Shown here: in pieces, positions 1 to 10,061 of the stretch | Layout of the letters: each line of letters opens with the position of its first letter | Numbering within the stretch: the first letter of the stretch is position 1 | Assembly (NCBI GenBank): GCA_029204225.1 | Contig: MU831875.1 | Location: 1-64,000 of the forward strand | Source: Diphasiastrum complanatum | Taxonomy: Eukaryota > Streptophyta > Lycopodiopsida > Lycopodiales > Lycopodiaceae | Direction of reading: 5' to 3' | DNA length: 64,000 nt | The notes under the pieces: generated by a model | Databases searched by the model: none | Told to the model about the DNA's origin: nothing | The model's input: the letters and a program-made list of their open reading frames with translations, nothing else | Position numbers and translations under genes: made by a program

Positions 1-342
1 AGTAGGTGATCAACAATAGTTGCACCATCATCCATCCGCAATGTGTGCAGCTTCATCCTCAGGAATAGCACTCGATATGTGTTTGTGGTCTCAAACAATG
101 CCTTCAACATATCCCATGTTTTCTTTTGGTCCTTCTGAATCTGAAATGTAGGGAATAACTACATCTCTAACTGATAAGTTGATGACATTTTGTGCTTTCT
201 GTTTTCTCCTGTCAAATGTCCGCTGACCTTCTTCAATCACTGGCCTTGTCTCTTCACCTATCACGATCTCCCATAGCTCCTTTTCCCTCAAAATGTTTTT
301 CAGTTTGAATTTCCAAACTGCATAGTTGCCGGCTCCTTCCAA
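1..342 (-). pseudogene. Copia gag fragment (UBN2-type)
   Basis: Reading leftward, the translation resembles the N-terminal part of Ty1/copia Gag: NYAVWKFKLKNIL, then ELWEIV, then DRRKQKAQNVINLSV. A one-base frame change near 115-122 is needed to reach WDMLKALFETTNTYRVLFLR and KLHTLRMDDG, a UBN2-type Gag core. The window edge cuts it, so start and remainder are not visible. It resembles the E7 gag at 40292 (NYNI-KFKMKSIL, KELWEIV) more than the WKVRMESLL type elsewhere here. No LTR of its own family can be assigned. The Gag identity is clear; intactness outside the window is unknown. Confidence 0.75.
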
Positions 343-422
343 TTTGCTTGACTCATTAAGGACACTCTCACTTAGAGTTGCCTTTACTGGGTAGATGAGT
401 CCGGATCAAGAAATTTATCACA

Positions 423-776
423 CCACATCTTCTCTCTTATCTCTCTCATTTCATCATTATACATGGTTCTCTTTGGGTTCTACTACTCATTGGTGCACTA
501 TCTTGGTGTTATCTTGGCAATTCTATGTGTAGAGATGATCATTTATTGCTATTTTCGGTTCCACACGTGTGAAATACAGTAGGGGATTGTAATTGTACGG
601 ACAACAAACATATTTTATGTTTGGTTCATGTTTGATCAATATCTCTTAGAGTTTGCATCTCATTTTGTATGTAGATGCTGATTTTTCTACATTGGCAGGA
701 TTGTTGGTTTGCTCCTTATTGTAACCCAAAGATTTGGGACATGGATTGGATCTTGAATGATCTGAAATCCTTCACA
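423..776 (+). repeat. Truncated LTR of the E1 family
   Basis: This stretch is an inverted, diverged copy of the LTR at 10062-10715: shared blocks include the purine/pyrimidine run near 425-460, the palindrome at 562-571 and the LTR end CCTTCACA at 769-776. Upstream of about 423 the similarity stops, so the U3 part is missing. The LTR end is not followed by a tRNA-Met PBS, so this is a 3' LTR or solo LTR remnant. Confidence 0.75.
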
Positions 777-901
777 AGTTTGAATTGGTGGATTCACATC
801 ATGGTCTCGCCTTGCCAAACCGATATGTTCAACAAATTCATTTACTCTTTCAGAGAGTGAGACACCAACAATTGAAGATCTCTGTCCCAAGCGTAATCTC
901 T

Positions 902-1099
902 CTAGCATATTTTGGAATGTGGATCTCTAACCAATGTATTGGCCAGCCAAAAAGACTTCTTCTGTGCACTTTGCAAAATTGCATAAGCTAAATCTCTCAT
1001 CGCAACTTCATAAACTGTCAACTTAGAATTGTAGTTGTCCACTCTTTGCCAAAGATTATGAACCACTTTCAAACAAATTTGTTGCTGGCACCCTCTTCC
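902..1099 (-). other. Unassigned open stretch, possible exon remnant
   Basis: The minus strand is open for 66 codons between a TGA at 1100-1102 and a TAG at 902-904. It encodes an amphipathic peptide with VVHNLWQRVDNY, YEVAMRDLAYAI and LQSAQKKSFWLANTLV. The composition is more gene-like than most of the surrounding AT-rich sequence, but I do not recognise the family and see no start codon or clear splice sites. It could be a captured exon, part of a retroelement, or chance. Confidence 0.25.
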
Positions 1100-1102
1100 T
1101 CA

Positions 1103-2389
1103 TCATCATGATATATTCATATACAACACGTAGGCTTGTTAGTTGTACATAGGCTTGCACCCATTACAAAAACCAAGTTCTAGTACACTAAACTACAATA
1201 AAAAAAACAACAAAATAAATCCATACAATTTTTCACCAAGCTAGCAACTTCCAATTCAGTCAAACAATTCTTATATGAATTACCCAATTTCACCATGTAG
1301 TTATTCTATTATAGATTTCATATGTGACATCACGATTCGTTGCATTTCACCATTGCAAGCATAAAGCGATATGCTCATCTCTAGAAAATTGTTAGTGTGT
1401 ACTTTGTAGTGTGTTTATTCACACTATGGCATAAAATGAAACAAGCACGATATTTCCTTTCCATAAACAATGTGCACAACATTCCAACCAAGCTCATCTG
1501 CCATAGATCCTCGAAACATGACTAGATCTACACATATTCAAATATGACATGGTTCAACAATTCCCAAAATAATTACAAATTGCAATAGCTTGCATGGATT
1601 GGCTTCTAAAAAAAATAAATTGTGTAGTAGATGAGAGAAACTAGTAGTTGTAATAATGAGACAACAAAAAATGCAAAAAATTGTACCTTATGTCATAGAC
1701 ATGGGTAGCCATTGTGATCTAGTCTTTAATTCAATGAACATGATCAAAGCAACACCAGGATCTTGCCAGATCATTCCCTGGTTGCATTCTCTTTACAAGT
1801 TCTACTCCAGATGCCAAACTAGTAGTTGAAGATATAACATCTACATTTTGTGTCATTCAATTGTCTAATTGTTCAAGGAACAACATACCATGAAAGAATT
1901 GGTATGTGTGAAAACTAGTAAATTGCAACTTGACTATTTTGAGGCCTAAAACTATGAGATGAGTTCTAATTGCTCATTCAAAGTTACCCACACTTTTAGC
2001 ACATGTTTGAATGTCAAGGAGACATAAATCATTGTCTTATTGGTCTAAAGCATAGGAGAAGCATAGACCCCCTATAATTAGCCAAGATTGTCACATTATC
2101 ATTGATCTTGATCAAGGGAGGAGATTGATTTGCATATTGAGTGTGTGGCCAAGATTCATTTGGGCCAAATCACATTAATAGGAAAGCCTCATTCCTATAA
2201 ATATAGGGTTTTTGTACATATTTTCCAAAGTAGGTACCTAAATGGTACTTGTGAGTTATAGGTGATGCTAAGAAGGGAGATACTTTTGAATCTAGTGAAC
2301 ATGGAGAGCTCAAAACATTGAGTAGACATTGAAAACCTCCTGCATGATTAGAAGTGAATCTAGTTCTAATAGGTTTCATGCTCAACGCT
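1103..2389. other. No gene recognised
   Basis: AT-rich sequence with frequent stops in all frames. I see no LTR boundary, PBS, tandem repeat or coding similarity. It may be old retroelement sequence decayed beyond recognition. Confidence 0.5.
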
Positions 2390-3690
2390 CACGAACCGAA
2401 TCTTTTGATGAAGAAAAGGAGCACAAAGACTGGCATGTAGACATGGAGATAGAAATTGAGGCCACATTAAAAAATAGGATGTGAAACTTGGTTGAGCTAC
2501 CTAATGGTAAGGTACCTATCTCTTGTAAATGGAGCTACAAGGTCAAGTACGGAGCAAATAGGCAACTCGACAAGTACAAAGCATGACTAGTTATAAGAGG
2601 ATTTGAATAATATGAAGGTATTGAGTTTGAGAAAGCCTCCAAACCCATAGCTAAGATGGTGACTATACGTTCTATTATTATTGTTCAATTTGGTTTTCTT
2701 AATGGAGTGCTAGATAAAGAGGTGTACTTAGTACAATCTCAAGAATTTCTTGAACCAAGGAGAGAACATCTTGTTTACAAGCTCAACAAAGCTATTTACA
2801 GATTGAAGCAAGCACCACAAGCATGGTACTCTTGCATTGGTAAACACTTCAAGGAAAGAAGAATGATAAAGAGTACTATTGATCCTAATCTTTACATTTT
2901 GTAGGAAGATTCAAATATAGTGCTTATTGTGTTATACATCAATGATTTGACTATTACAAAAAGAAATGAGAGCTTAATAGATGAAATTAAATCAAATCTT
3001 TTCAATGCTTTTGACATGAGCAATCTAGGATTGATGCACTACTATTTTGGCAATAAAGTATGACAAAAAAAAAAAGGTTGTCTTTCTCACAAAAAGCAAA
3101 TATGCACAAGATTTGATTTATAAGCTCAATATGCAGGATTGTAAGCCCTTGAGCACACTGATGGATGTCAACATGAAGCTTACTACATATGATGAATTTG
3201 AGAAAGTGGTTGCTTATTTGAACAATCAATTGGTGGTAGTTTGACTTACTTAACCATGTTGTTGGTGTTTTTTATGCACGGTCTTTCTGAGTCATGCACA
3301 TTGAAGGTCTACCAAATGCATTTCTAGGTACATTCATGAAACATATAATTTTGGTTTGAAGTATGATCAACCTGAAACACTAATGTTGGTACATTATGCA
3401 AATGCCAATTGAGCAGGTAACATTGATGAAAGAAGATCTACCGATGGTCATACAACCAGTTATGGTACAGTTGTCATTTCATAGAGTAGTAAAAAACAAC
3501 CTATTATCTTCGATGGAAGCTGAGTCTTGTGCTCTTAGCAATGCCATTCACCTTGCTAAAAATCTAGTACTACAAACTTAAACCAAGCACATTAAGATGC
3601 ACTATCATTTTGTTCAAGAAAAAATCCTTGATGGAGCCATTGATCTTGTTTTCTACAACTTTTAACATCAAGTGTGAAGTATTTACTAAA
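2390..3690 (+). pseudogene. Degenerate copia RT-RNase H
   Basis: Copia RT motifs are recognisable in order despite many lesions: ISCKWSYKVKYG and DKYKA (RT entry), AKMVTIRSI, FLNGVLDKEVYL, the diagnostic RLKQAPQAWYS, and VLYINDLTIT where the catalytic YVDD has become YIND. RNase H traces follow: LSSMEAESCALS, then KHIKMHYHFVQEKI. Stops include a TGA near 2486, TGA 2584-2586 and TAA 2608-2610, mostly explicable as C-to-T changes, plus several frame changes. About 20 codons are missing between VTIRSI and FLNG. It belongs to a different copia lineage from E4 or En. No LTRs can be assigned. Confidence 0.8.
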
Positions 3691-4639
3691 TCATTAGGTA
3701 AATGTAGATTTGAATTTTTTTGCACTGTATTAATATAATGTGCTAGTTCATTAATCAAGCACCAACCCCCATTAATTTAGCAACAACTCCTACATTTGAT
3801 TGCAAGCCCAAATAAATGCAATATTGATGCAACAACATTCTATATGATTTTTTGAATTATTGCATGTATGTTATCATTCATCAATTAATCATTATGCTTA
3901 GTCAAAAAACACTAAACAAATATTATAGCAGGAGAACTTGTCTAAGAAAAACACGATCCTGTATAATGGAGCCACAACTAAATTTCTACAGTATGAAAAA
4001 CAAAATCTGGATTTGAGATGCCTGCTCTCATTGAAGCTTGATATTCAATTCAATATTTTATCCAAATAACTAGATTCTTCTAAATGACCTCTTCTTTAGC
4101 CATGACAATATTCAAAAGTTATGGAATGTAGTGAGAGTATATCTTATGTGAAAGATTTGGACAAGCATTGTTTTTCTACTTCTTGTCAAATGCCAAAACA
4201 ATTTAACTACCTAAATGTTTATCAAACAATTTAACTGCCCACGTGTTTATAAAACAACTATTACATATTGGTGTATCTACAAATACTTGCATGCCTTGTA
4301 AGGTCTTGAGTATGATGGATATGATTTTGACATTCTATAAGTAAAACTTTTGTGAGTTTCTTCTACTCATGATCCAACAAAATAGTAGCACATACAATCA
4401 ATGTTATTAGCAGTAGTAAGGTGGGTGTCCATTCCTTTGAGATTTTTTTAAACACAAGAATTACAACATGTGTGAGAATTTAACTATTCAAATCAAGCAA
4501 ATCAGAGAAGGAATGTAATTGCTTATTGTCACAAATCCATGAAGTGCTTTGTCACCTTGAGTTATAAGAACCAATAATGGATGTGTATGCTTACATAACC
4601 AATTACAAACTCATGACATCTTTAGATTTGTAATTTTGG
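3691..4639. other. No gene recognised
   Basis: AT-rich, no open reading frame with recognisable protein similarity, no clear LTR ends. The 3' LTR of the preceding copia relic might lie here, but I could not place it. Confidence 0.45.
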
Positions 4640-5245
4640 CTTTAGAGGTCAAATAGTCAAGTACACTTGTTTTATCATCATTAGGCCAAAAGTCAATTAT
4701 GACATAGCTTGGGCTAGTTAGTTTGTTTACAAGTGGCTAGATTAGATTTGATGAGTGATGTTCCCTATGTGTTGGCAAAGAGTCAAGGGTCCAATCATAA
4801 GTGACAGATTTGGTAGAAGGGATGATGAATCACTCATCCAAGAGGATTAGAGAGGTCATAAATAAGGGGTCCAATAGGAAATGAGTATGGACCACCTCGA
4901 GTTACTACATGTACTTTGATTCACCTCATTATTGTATTGAGTTTTTTGAGCTCAATTTGAGATTTTGAGTTCTAGTCATTGGTGGTTTCTCTCTCTACCC
5001 GAGCTTAATTTGTTGCATTCTCTCTCTACCCAAGAGCTAGGAATCATACTTAGTTTTTTGAAAGTACATCTTCCACAAGTGTATATGTACTTGCTTGATA
5101 AATGTATGCATGTTGTAGTGTGTCTTTGCCTTAGATTTTTGAGATAGATCTTGATTCTCAATCTAGTCTTGTTCTATGTGCATGCACACCACTTAAGAGA
5201 TCATTATCACACTCAAAGGACACTCAACACATGTGAGTTTTAACA
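4640..5245 (+). repeat. Copia LTR, same family as 35084-35742
   Basis: Shares with the LTR at 35084-35742 a CCAAT-containing U3 block, a CTCTCTCTAC-rich block (4988-5032 here, 35481-35528 there) and the end ...TTTTAACA. It is followed at once by a near-match PBS. The left boundary is approximate because U3 has diverged. The palindrome CACATGTG lies 10 bp from the LTR end at 5228-5235. Confidence 0.6.
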
Positions 5246-5257
5246 TCGTATCAGAGC
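5246..5257 (+). other. Primer-binding site, tRNA-iMet type, one mismatch
   Basis: TCGTATCAGAGC directly follows the LTR end and matches the canonical TGGTATCAGAGC at 11 of 12 positions. This is where minus-strand DNA synthesis would be primed. The mismatch is in the second base. Confidence 0.75.
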
Positions 5258-5760
5258 CTACCTATGGTTACCATGCATCTATCATCATTAGTATGAAAAT
5301 TTTTGCATCAAAATCATGCTAGAAAGTGGCTACTAGCCCCATTTTCCTAGTATTTGAGTAAAATATGGATTCTTAGTGTGTTTCCCACGTGCTAAGTGAT
5401 TTTGATCCTAACTTAGTCTGTAGTCCATCTATTGATGAGAGGTTGATCTGGTTTGAGAGAGACTGGTAGAGCTTGTGAGATCCATCTCACAGTTTATTGC
5501 AAGATCTTGCATAGGAAAATCTGTAGAGTGATTGAAAATATGTTAAGTGGGAAAAGTTTTACAATACTTTTTTAGTCTTTGTGAAAAGTGCCAGTTGTTA
5601 GAGAGTTGTGCCAAGAAATCTCTCATCTGTTTGTTTGGGATACTGCAAATCACACCAGACAGTGTCTAGTACTGCCATTCAGAGTTTTTGAGGCTTCATA
5701 CTTTTCACATTACTGATATTTGTTTGTTTGAATGATCGCTCGTTTCAAAATCTTTGCCGA
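5258..5760 (+). other. Copia 5' leader remnant without its gag
   Basis: Similar to the leader at 35755-36496: shared blocks around the ACGTGCTAAG motif (5388 here, 36286 there), GATCCTAACTT, and a GCAAGATCTT(G/T)CATAGGA block (5490-5518 here, 36397-36416 there). The gag expected next is absent; the sequence passes into an 83-bp tandem repeat and then the 3' end of E1. Confidence 0.6.
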
Positions 5761-5789
5761 AGTGGAGAATCTAGAATATTCTCTCTGAA

Positions 5790-6090
5790 AGTTCTTATAT
5801 TCTCTCTACTTTTCATATCCATACCAATATCAGATCCAAGCATGCAAGCTATAGAGAATTTTGATCAATCATACATCCACGCTCCAGTCCGATATCGCAT
5901 GTCCATACAATATCGGATCCACGCGCGTGAGCCAGAGAGAATTCCGAGTAGTCGTACATCTGCACTCCAGTTTGATATCGCATGTTCGTATCAATATTGG
6001 ATCCACACGCGCTTGCTAAAGATAATTCTGAGCAGTCGTGCATCCGCACTCCAGTTCGATACGCGTGTTGTACCGATATCAAGTGTACAA
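5790..6090. repeat. 83-bp tandem repeat, about 3.5 imperfect copies
   Basis: Units start at 5875, 5958 and 6042 (spacing 83 and 84 bp), with an older partial unit from about 5790. Each has a CTCCAGT(C/T)(C/T)GATAT block, a GTATCAATATTGGATCCA-like block and ACGCGC. The repeat is richer in CpG and palindromic hexamers (GATATC, GGATCC, ACGCGT) than its surroundings. Both strands are open for 80 or more codons because the period is nearly a multiple of three; I do not consider these genes. Confidence 0.8.
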
Positions 6091-6238
6091 CCAAAAAAAA
6101 GACAGTTCTGCCACGAGTTACATCCTTTTATAGAGTTTCCAAAAGGTTTTAAAGTATCTTTCATAATTGATATAGAGAATAGTGTCCAAATTGGATGCTT
6201 CACTATTTCTTACATCAATTTTACACATCAAGATATAA

Positions 6239-7051
6239 CTAGAACATGAAGAACCAAATAGAATGTGAATGAAATGATTCCTCCATGTTTTTCAACTTTG
6301 AACTCTCTGGAAAATTACAGCAACCAAACAATAAATGTGAGTGATGGCCATTTGCTTGCTTGACTCCTCCAACTTTGTCCTTTCTTGATATGTCTCCACC
6401 ATAAAACTCCATGAATAAGCCTCCATCTCCATCTTGCCACAAGATATCATCAACACTCGATGACTTGGCCATGAATGAGTGACATAATGAGCCTCCAATA
6501 GCTTCATTTCCATCAGCAAAACCAGCCAATAATGCTAGTACAACTCCAACAATAAGATATTGCAAGACAATGTAGCTAGCTTGTCCATATCTTGACAATT
6601 TGCACACATCCACATGAAATAGCTCAAACATGAGATAGAACAAGTAAAGTAAACTTGAACAACACTTCCTTGCTGCTCCTTTGACCTTACTTGAGTCTTC
6701 AATAAGCTGCAAAAATAGATCCAAAACATTTTTGCCAAATACCCTTCCTTTGATGCTCTTGATTAGCTCCAAATTGTCGCCTTTCCTTTTGTGTTGTTGA
6801 AGCCCTTTGAGACCAACCTCTTGGTCTTCCTCTTGACCATCAAAGTCATTGAACAAACTTTGTTTTTCAGATCCAGTACTTGCTTTTTAAGTTTGAAAAA
6901 CATGAGAACCAATATCCACTTGCATAGCATCGTCTACACAAGAAAATTCTTCAAAACATGTGAGTAAAGCAAAGTGAGTCGCTTCCACTTGCTTACCTTT
7001 CTCTTGATCATCAAAGATATCAAAGATATGAATATCTTCAGACCTGAACCT
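6239..7051 (-). pseudogene. E1 downstream coding region: pol linker plus unknown domain with hydrophobic segment
   Basis: In the same frame as the 7052-8605 ORF, separated only by a TAG at 7052-7054; a TAA near 6887 is the other stop. The first part, EKGKQVEATHFALLT then CFEEFSCVDDAMQ, aligns with the copia segment just before RT in the intact element (EKGKQVVDNSNFAFLT, CVGEAIQ). What follows is not RT: a basic stretch, SSKVKGAAR, VCKLSRYG, a hydrophobic run (SYIVLQYLIVGVVLALLAGF) and DDILWQDGDGG then FYGGDISRKDK. E2 encodes the same order of motifs, which argues for a real protein segment. Function unknown. The 205 codons from 6856 to 6239 are uninterrupted. Confidence 0.6.
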
Positions 7052-8605
7052 CTAGAAATACTCCCTCTCAAACATATGATCAATATCCAACAAGAACTCA
7101 TCAATGCTTGATCTCGAATTTCCACAAAGGTTAGTGAAAACAATGTCACCAATGTCACCATCATAAATCAAAAGATAGATTCCAAACTTTCCTTCCAACA
7201 TGAAATAGAGTAGGTGAAGATGAGTATCAAACCTAATAAATCCAGCCTTCTTGAGCTCATAACAGACCTCAATAAGCTCACCAATGAGATCTCCCTTGCC
7301 TTGAAGAAATTGCCTCTCGATTTGCTCCATGTAGTCTTCTCCAACCAACCTTTTGCCATCTTGATCATGAGTGATCAGTTCACAATCATAGAATCCTTTG
7401 AGTTGATGAAGAGATGTGAGATCCATGCCTTGGATCTTCCCAAGAACCAATCTTCCATTGCTCTTTCCTTCATAAGACTCCCTCTTAATGATTGCATCAT
7501 AAGAAGTAGAAATCTCAAAGACATTAGAAGCCATGAAAAAAATGATTAGTACCTTCAACATAAGGATGATTGAAGTACTCTCTTTTTTCAAACAAGAACT
7601 TCTATTCAATGTTTTAGGCAATGATTCATTTGATAATGATTCTCCCTCACTATCATTCACAATGACATCATTCAAAGTACATCCTACTTTGAACTCTTCA
7701 CATACTTCTCTTCTTCTTGACTTGTGACTATCTTCCTCACCAAGTCTCTTGATAGAACCATTTGATCTACTTTCTTTATGAAGAAATGTGACTCCACTTG
7801 CTGGAAAAATGACTTTCTTGGACTCATCACAAAAGAATGTAGAAGAACCACCTCCTTCATGCATGCATCTAGCAACATCTTTTGACATATGATCAAAGAA
7901 AACATTAACAACAATCTTTTCCAAGGAAGAACCTTCACCTCCATTGATGAAGTTAGATCTTTCCTTACCTTTTGCATGCTTGCACTTGCCATGAAGAACC
8001 TTTGAAAGACCATCATTATCCTCAAGACTAGCCAAGTTAGCAAAAAGATGAACATCTCCAAGAAGCATATTAGATCTTGACCTAGATCTAGCATAAGGAA
8101 GCTTGTTAGACTTTGCATAAGATCCACCAATCTTATTGATGCTAAAAGGGAACTTCGGAAAGTTGAGACCAATCTCCTTTTCCATTCCATCCTTTTTGTT
8201 AGCCATAACAAAAGCATCAAGCTTGAAAATTATACCTTGTTTATTGCCCCTAGCAACCAAGATTTCTTCCTTCGTAATGAAACAAGCATCACCACCAAAC
8301 TTTACAATGTATCCTTTCTCTATCATTTGACCAACACTTAACAAATTCTTTGAAAGTGAAGGAATGTAAAGAACACCATCAAGTCTTGCTTTCCTATTAG
8401 TAGAGAGACAAATAGGAATTGAACCAATACCTTCAATCACACACTCACCACCATTGGCCATGTGAATTGCTTTCTTGGCTCCATCATAAGTGACCAAAGA
8501 AGTAAAGAACTCCTTGTGACTAGTCATGTGTGAACTAGCTCCACTATCAATCCACCATGAATCTTTGTCACCTTCACTTGATATTGGACTTGAAGAACAC
8601 ATCAA
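7052..8605 (-). CDS. E1 protease plus strongly altered pol region, 517 codons
   Basis: Opens with a copia aspartic protease: WWIDSGASSHMT (catalytic Asp about residue 20) and LYIPSLSKNLLSVGQM near 80-95. A shortened pre-integrase remnant (about 175-200) then loses similarity where HSD of the integrase core should be. SKKVIF then VTFLHKE (near 260-280) resembles the integrase C-terminal STKKVVISRDVIFHEE. Residues about 350-365 are hydrophobic. Near the end, GEDYMEQ and LYFMLEGKFGIYLLIYDGDI resemble the RT motifs EDIYMEQ and LYF..LLLIYVDDI, with the catalytic YVDD altered. The frame is open throughout although gag has a stop. The gag-to-pol step needs a one-base shift near 8605. Whether a protein is made is unknown. 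Confidence 0.6.
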   Translation of the reverse strand: MMCSSSPISSEGDKDSWWIDSGASSHMTSHKEFFTSLVTYDGAKKAIHMANGGECVIEGIGSIPICLSTNRKARLDGVLYIPSLSKNLLSVGQMIEKGYIVKFGGDACFITKEEILVARGNKQGIIFKLDAFVMANKKDGMEKEIGLNFPKFPFSINKIGGSYAKSNKLPYARSRSRSNMLLGDVHLFANLASLEDNDGLSKVLHGKCKHAKGKERSNFINGGEGSSLEKIVVNVFFDHMSKDVARCMHEGGGSSTFFCDESKKVIFPASGVTFLHKESRSNGSIKRLGEEDSHKSRRREVCEEFKVGCTLNDVIVNDSEGESLSNESLPKTLNRSSCLKKESTSIILMLKVLIIFFMASNVFEISTSYDAIIKRESYEGKSNGRLVLGKIQGMDLTSLHQLKGFYDCELITHDQDGKRLVGEDYMEQIERQFLQGKGDLIGELIEVCYELKKAGFIRFDTHLHLLYFMLEGKFGIYLLIYDGDIGDIVFTNLCGNSRSSIDEFLLDIDHMFEREYF

Positions 8606-9459
8606 AAGAGATCACCACCACCTAGATCCTCATCATTAGTAGTAAAGTTGATTTGCTTGCTACCTTCATCTCTTTGCTTCTTCAAACATTCATTTGCAAA
8701 ATGCCCTTGGATTCCACAATAAAAGCATTTCAACTTAGACTTATCTTTCTTTTTGCCAAAAGAAGAAGTTTCACCTTGATCTTGCCCTTTAGACCACTTG
8801 CCTTTGCCTTTGCCCTTGAACTTGCCTTTGATGAACATAGCATCCTCTTCATAATGAGATGTCGATGTAGATCCACCTCCTCTTGATTGAAGCCTATACT
8901 CCTCATTCACCAAGATCTCTTGCAAATCCACAATACTTGGCAAAGTCTTTTGAGTAGCAAAACTTTGAACAAGATTAGCATGATCATCCAACAAGCCATT
9001 AAGTATAATTTGAACAAGCTCTACCTCCTTAATGCTTTCATCAATACATGCTAACTCATCATTGAATGCCTTAACCCTCAAAACAAAAGCATGAGTACTC
9101 TCTTCCTTCTTTTAAAAACTTTGAAAGATTTGCCTCCTAAGAGTAAGCACTCTTGATGTAGACTTGGATTCATAAAGCTTCTTCAAAGCTTCCCAAGCCT
9201 CCAAAGATGATGTGCACTTAGCAACTTCCTTGAGAAGTTCATTGGTAGCATTCATCTTAATCATGTGTAGAGCTTTCTTTGCTCTCTTGTCATACCTCAC
9301 TTGATCTTGAGGTGCTTGAGGTCTCTCCTCCACACCTGCAACAATCTCCATCAACTCATTCATCTCCAATAAGGACTCCATCCTCACCTTCCAAGTAGAA
9401 TAGTTGATTGAGGTAAGCCTATCATTGCTCTCCAACATAAATCCACCACTTGTAGCCAT
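8602..9459 (-). pseudogene. E1 gag with one in-frame stop
   Basis: Starts at ATG 9459-9457 (MATSGGFMLESNDRL) and is closely similar to the intact element's Gag: WKVRMESLLE, RALHMIKMN-type helix, LTLRRQIFQSF, HAFVLRVK. A TAA at 9112-9114 interrupts it where relatives read QSFQ; CAA-to-TAA explains it. The CCHC zinc knuckle (CFYCGIQGHFANEC) lies near 8690-8730. Reading ends at a TGA at 8602-8604, overlapping the start of the next frame by 4 bp. Gag would form the capsid and bind RNA. Confidence 0.85.
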
Positions 9460-10049
9460 GTTGAAGTGACCTGATCTTCTTCTTTCAACCTGTTCCAATG
9501 CACAAAACACTCTCTTGAATGTCAACAAATGAACTCAAGAAGAAATCACAAAGATATGGAACCTCTCAAGTCTCTTCTAGCCCTTCTAACTAGAAAATCA
9601 ACACATAGAATAGTGAAATCTTGATCAACCTATGATCTATCCTCAATCTAATGACTATTGCCACTTAATAAGATTGAAACACACTGAAATGAAGTTCAGT
9701 AACCTTAAAAACTAGAGATCCAATCAAAATTAGGGTTTTGACAAAATTACAAAAAATTGAATATCTCAAATTCTACATGCAATTTCTAGAAACTTGGTAT
9801 ATCTTCTTGTAGACTCCAATGAGACCTTCCTAATGCACCAAAAATCATCTAATTCCAGTAAGCCAAGTGTGAAATCGGAATTGATCAAGTATATAACCCT
9901 ATATTGAGTTTTGACCTACAAAAGATCAATTCTACACATGCAAAAATGCTGATTTTGAGTAGAGATCAATCTAGCATGCTCTAGCATTGGTAACTCCTCC
10001 AAAATCCTTGCTAAAGATGGCTGATCCTTTCATAACCTGAAACACAAGA

Positions 10050-10061
10050 GCTCTGATACCA
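10050..10061 (-). other. E1 primer-binding site (tRNA-iMet)
   Basis: The minus strand reads TGGTATCAGAGC, a perfect 12-base match to the usual plant copia PBS, immediately inside the 5' LTR end. This fixes the LTR boundary at 10062. Confidence 0.9.

Noticed and set aside
5728-6249. 173-codon ORF at 5728-6249
   Set aside because: Runs through the 83-bp tandem repeat into antisense E1 sequence; openness follows from repeat periodicity.
8600-8610. Programmed frameshift or stop/start overlap between gag and pol in E1
   Set aside because: The closest intact relative has gag-pol in one frame, so a one-base indel is simpler.
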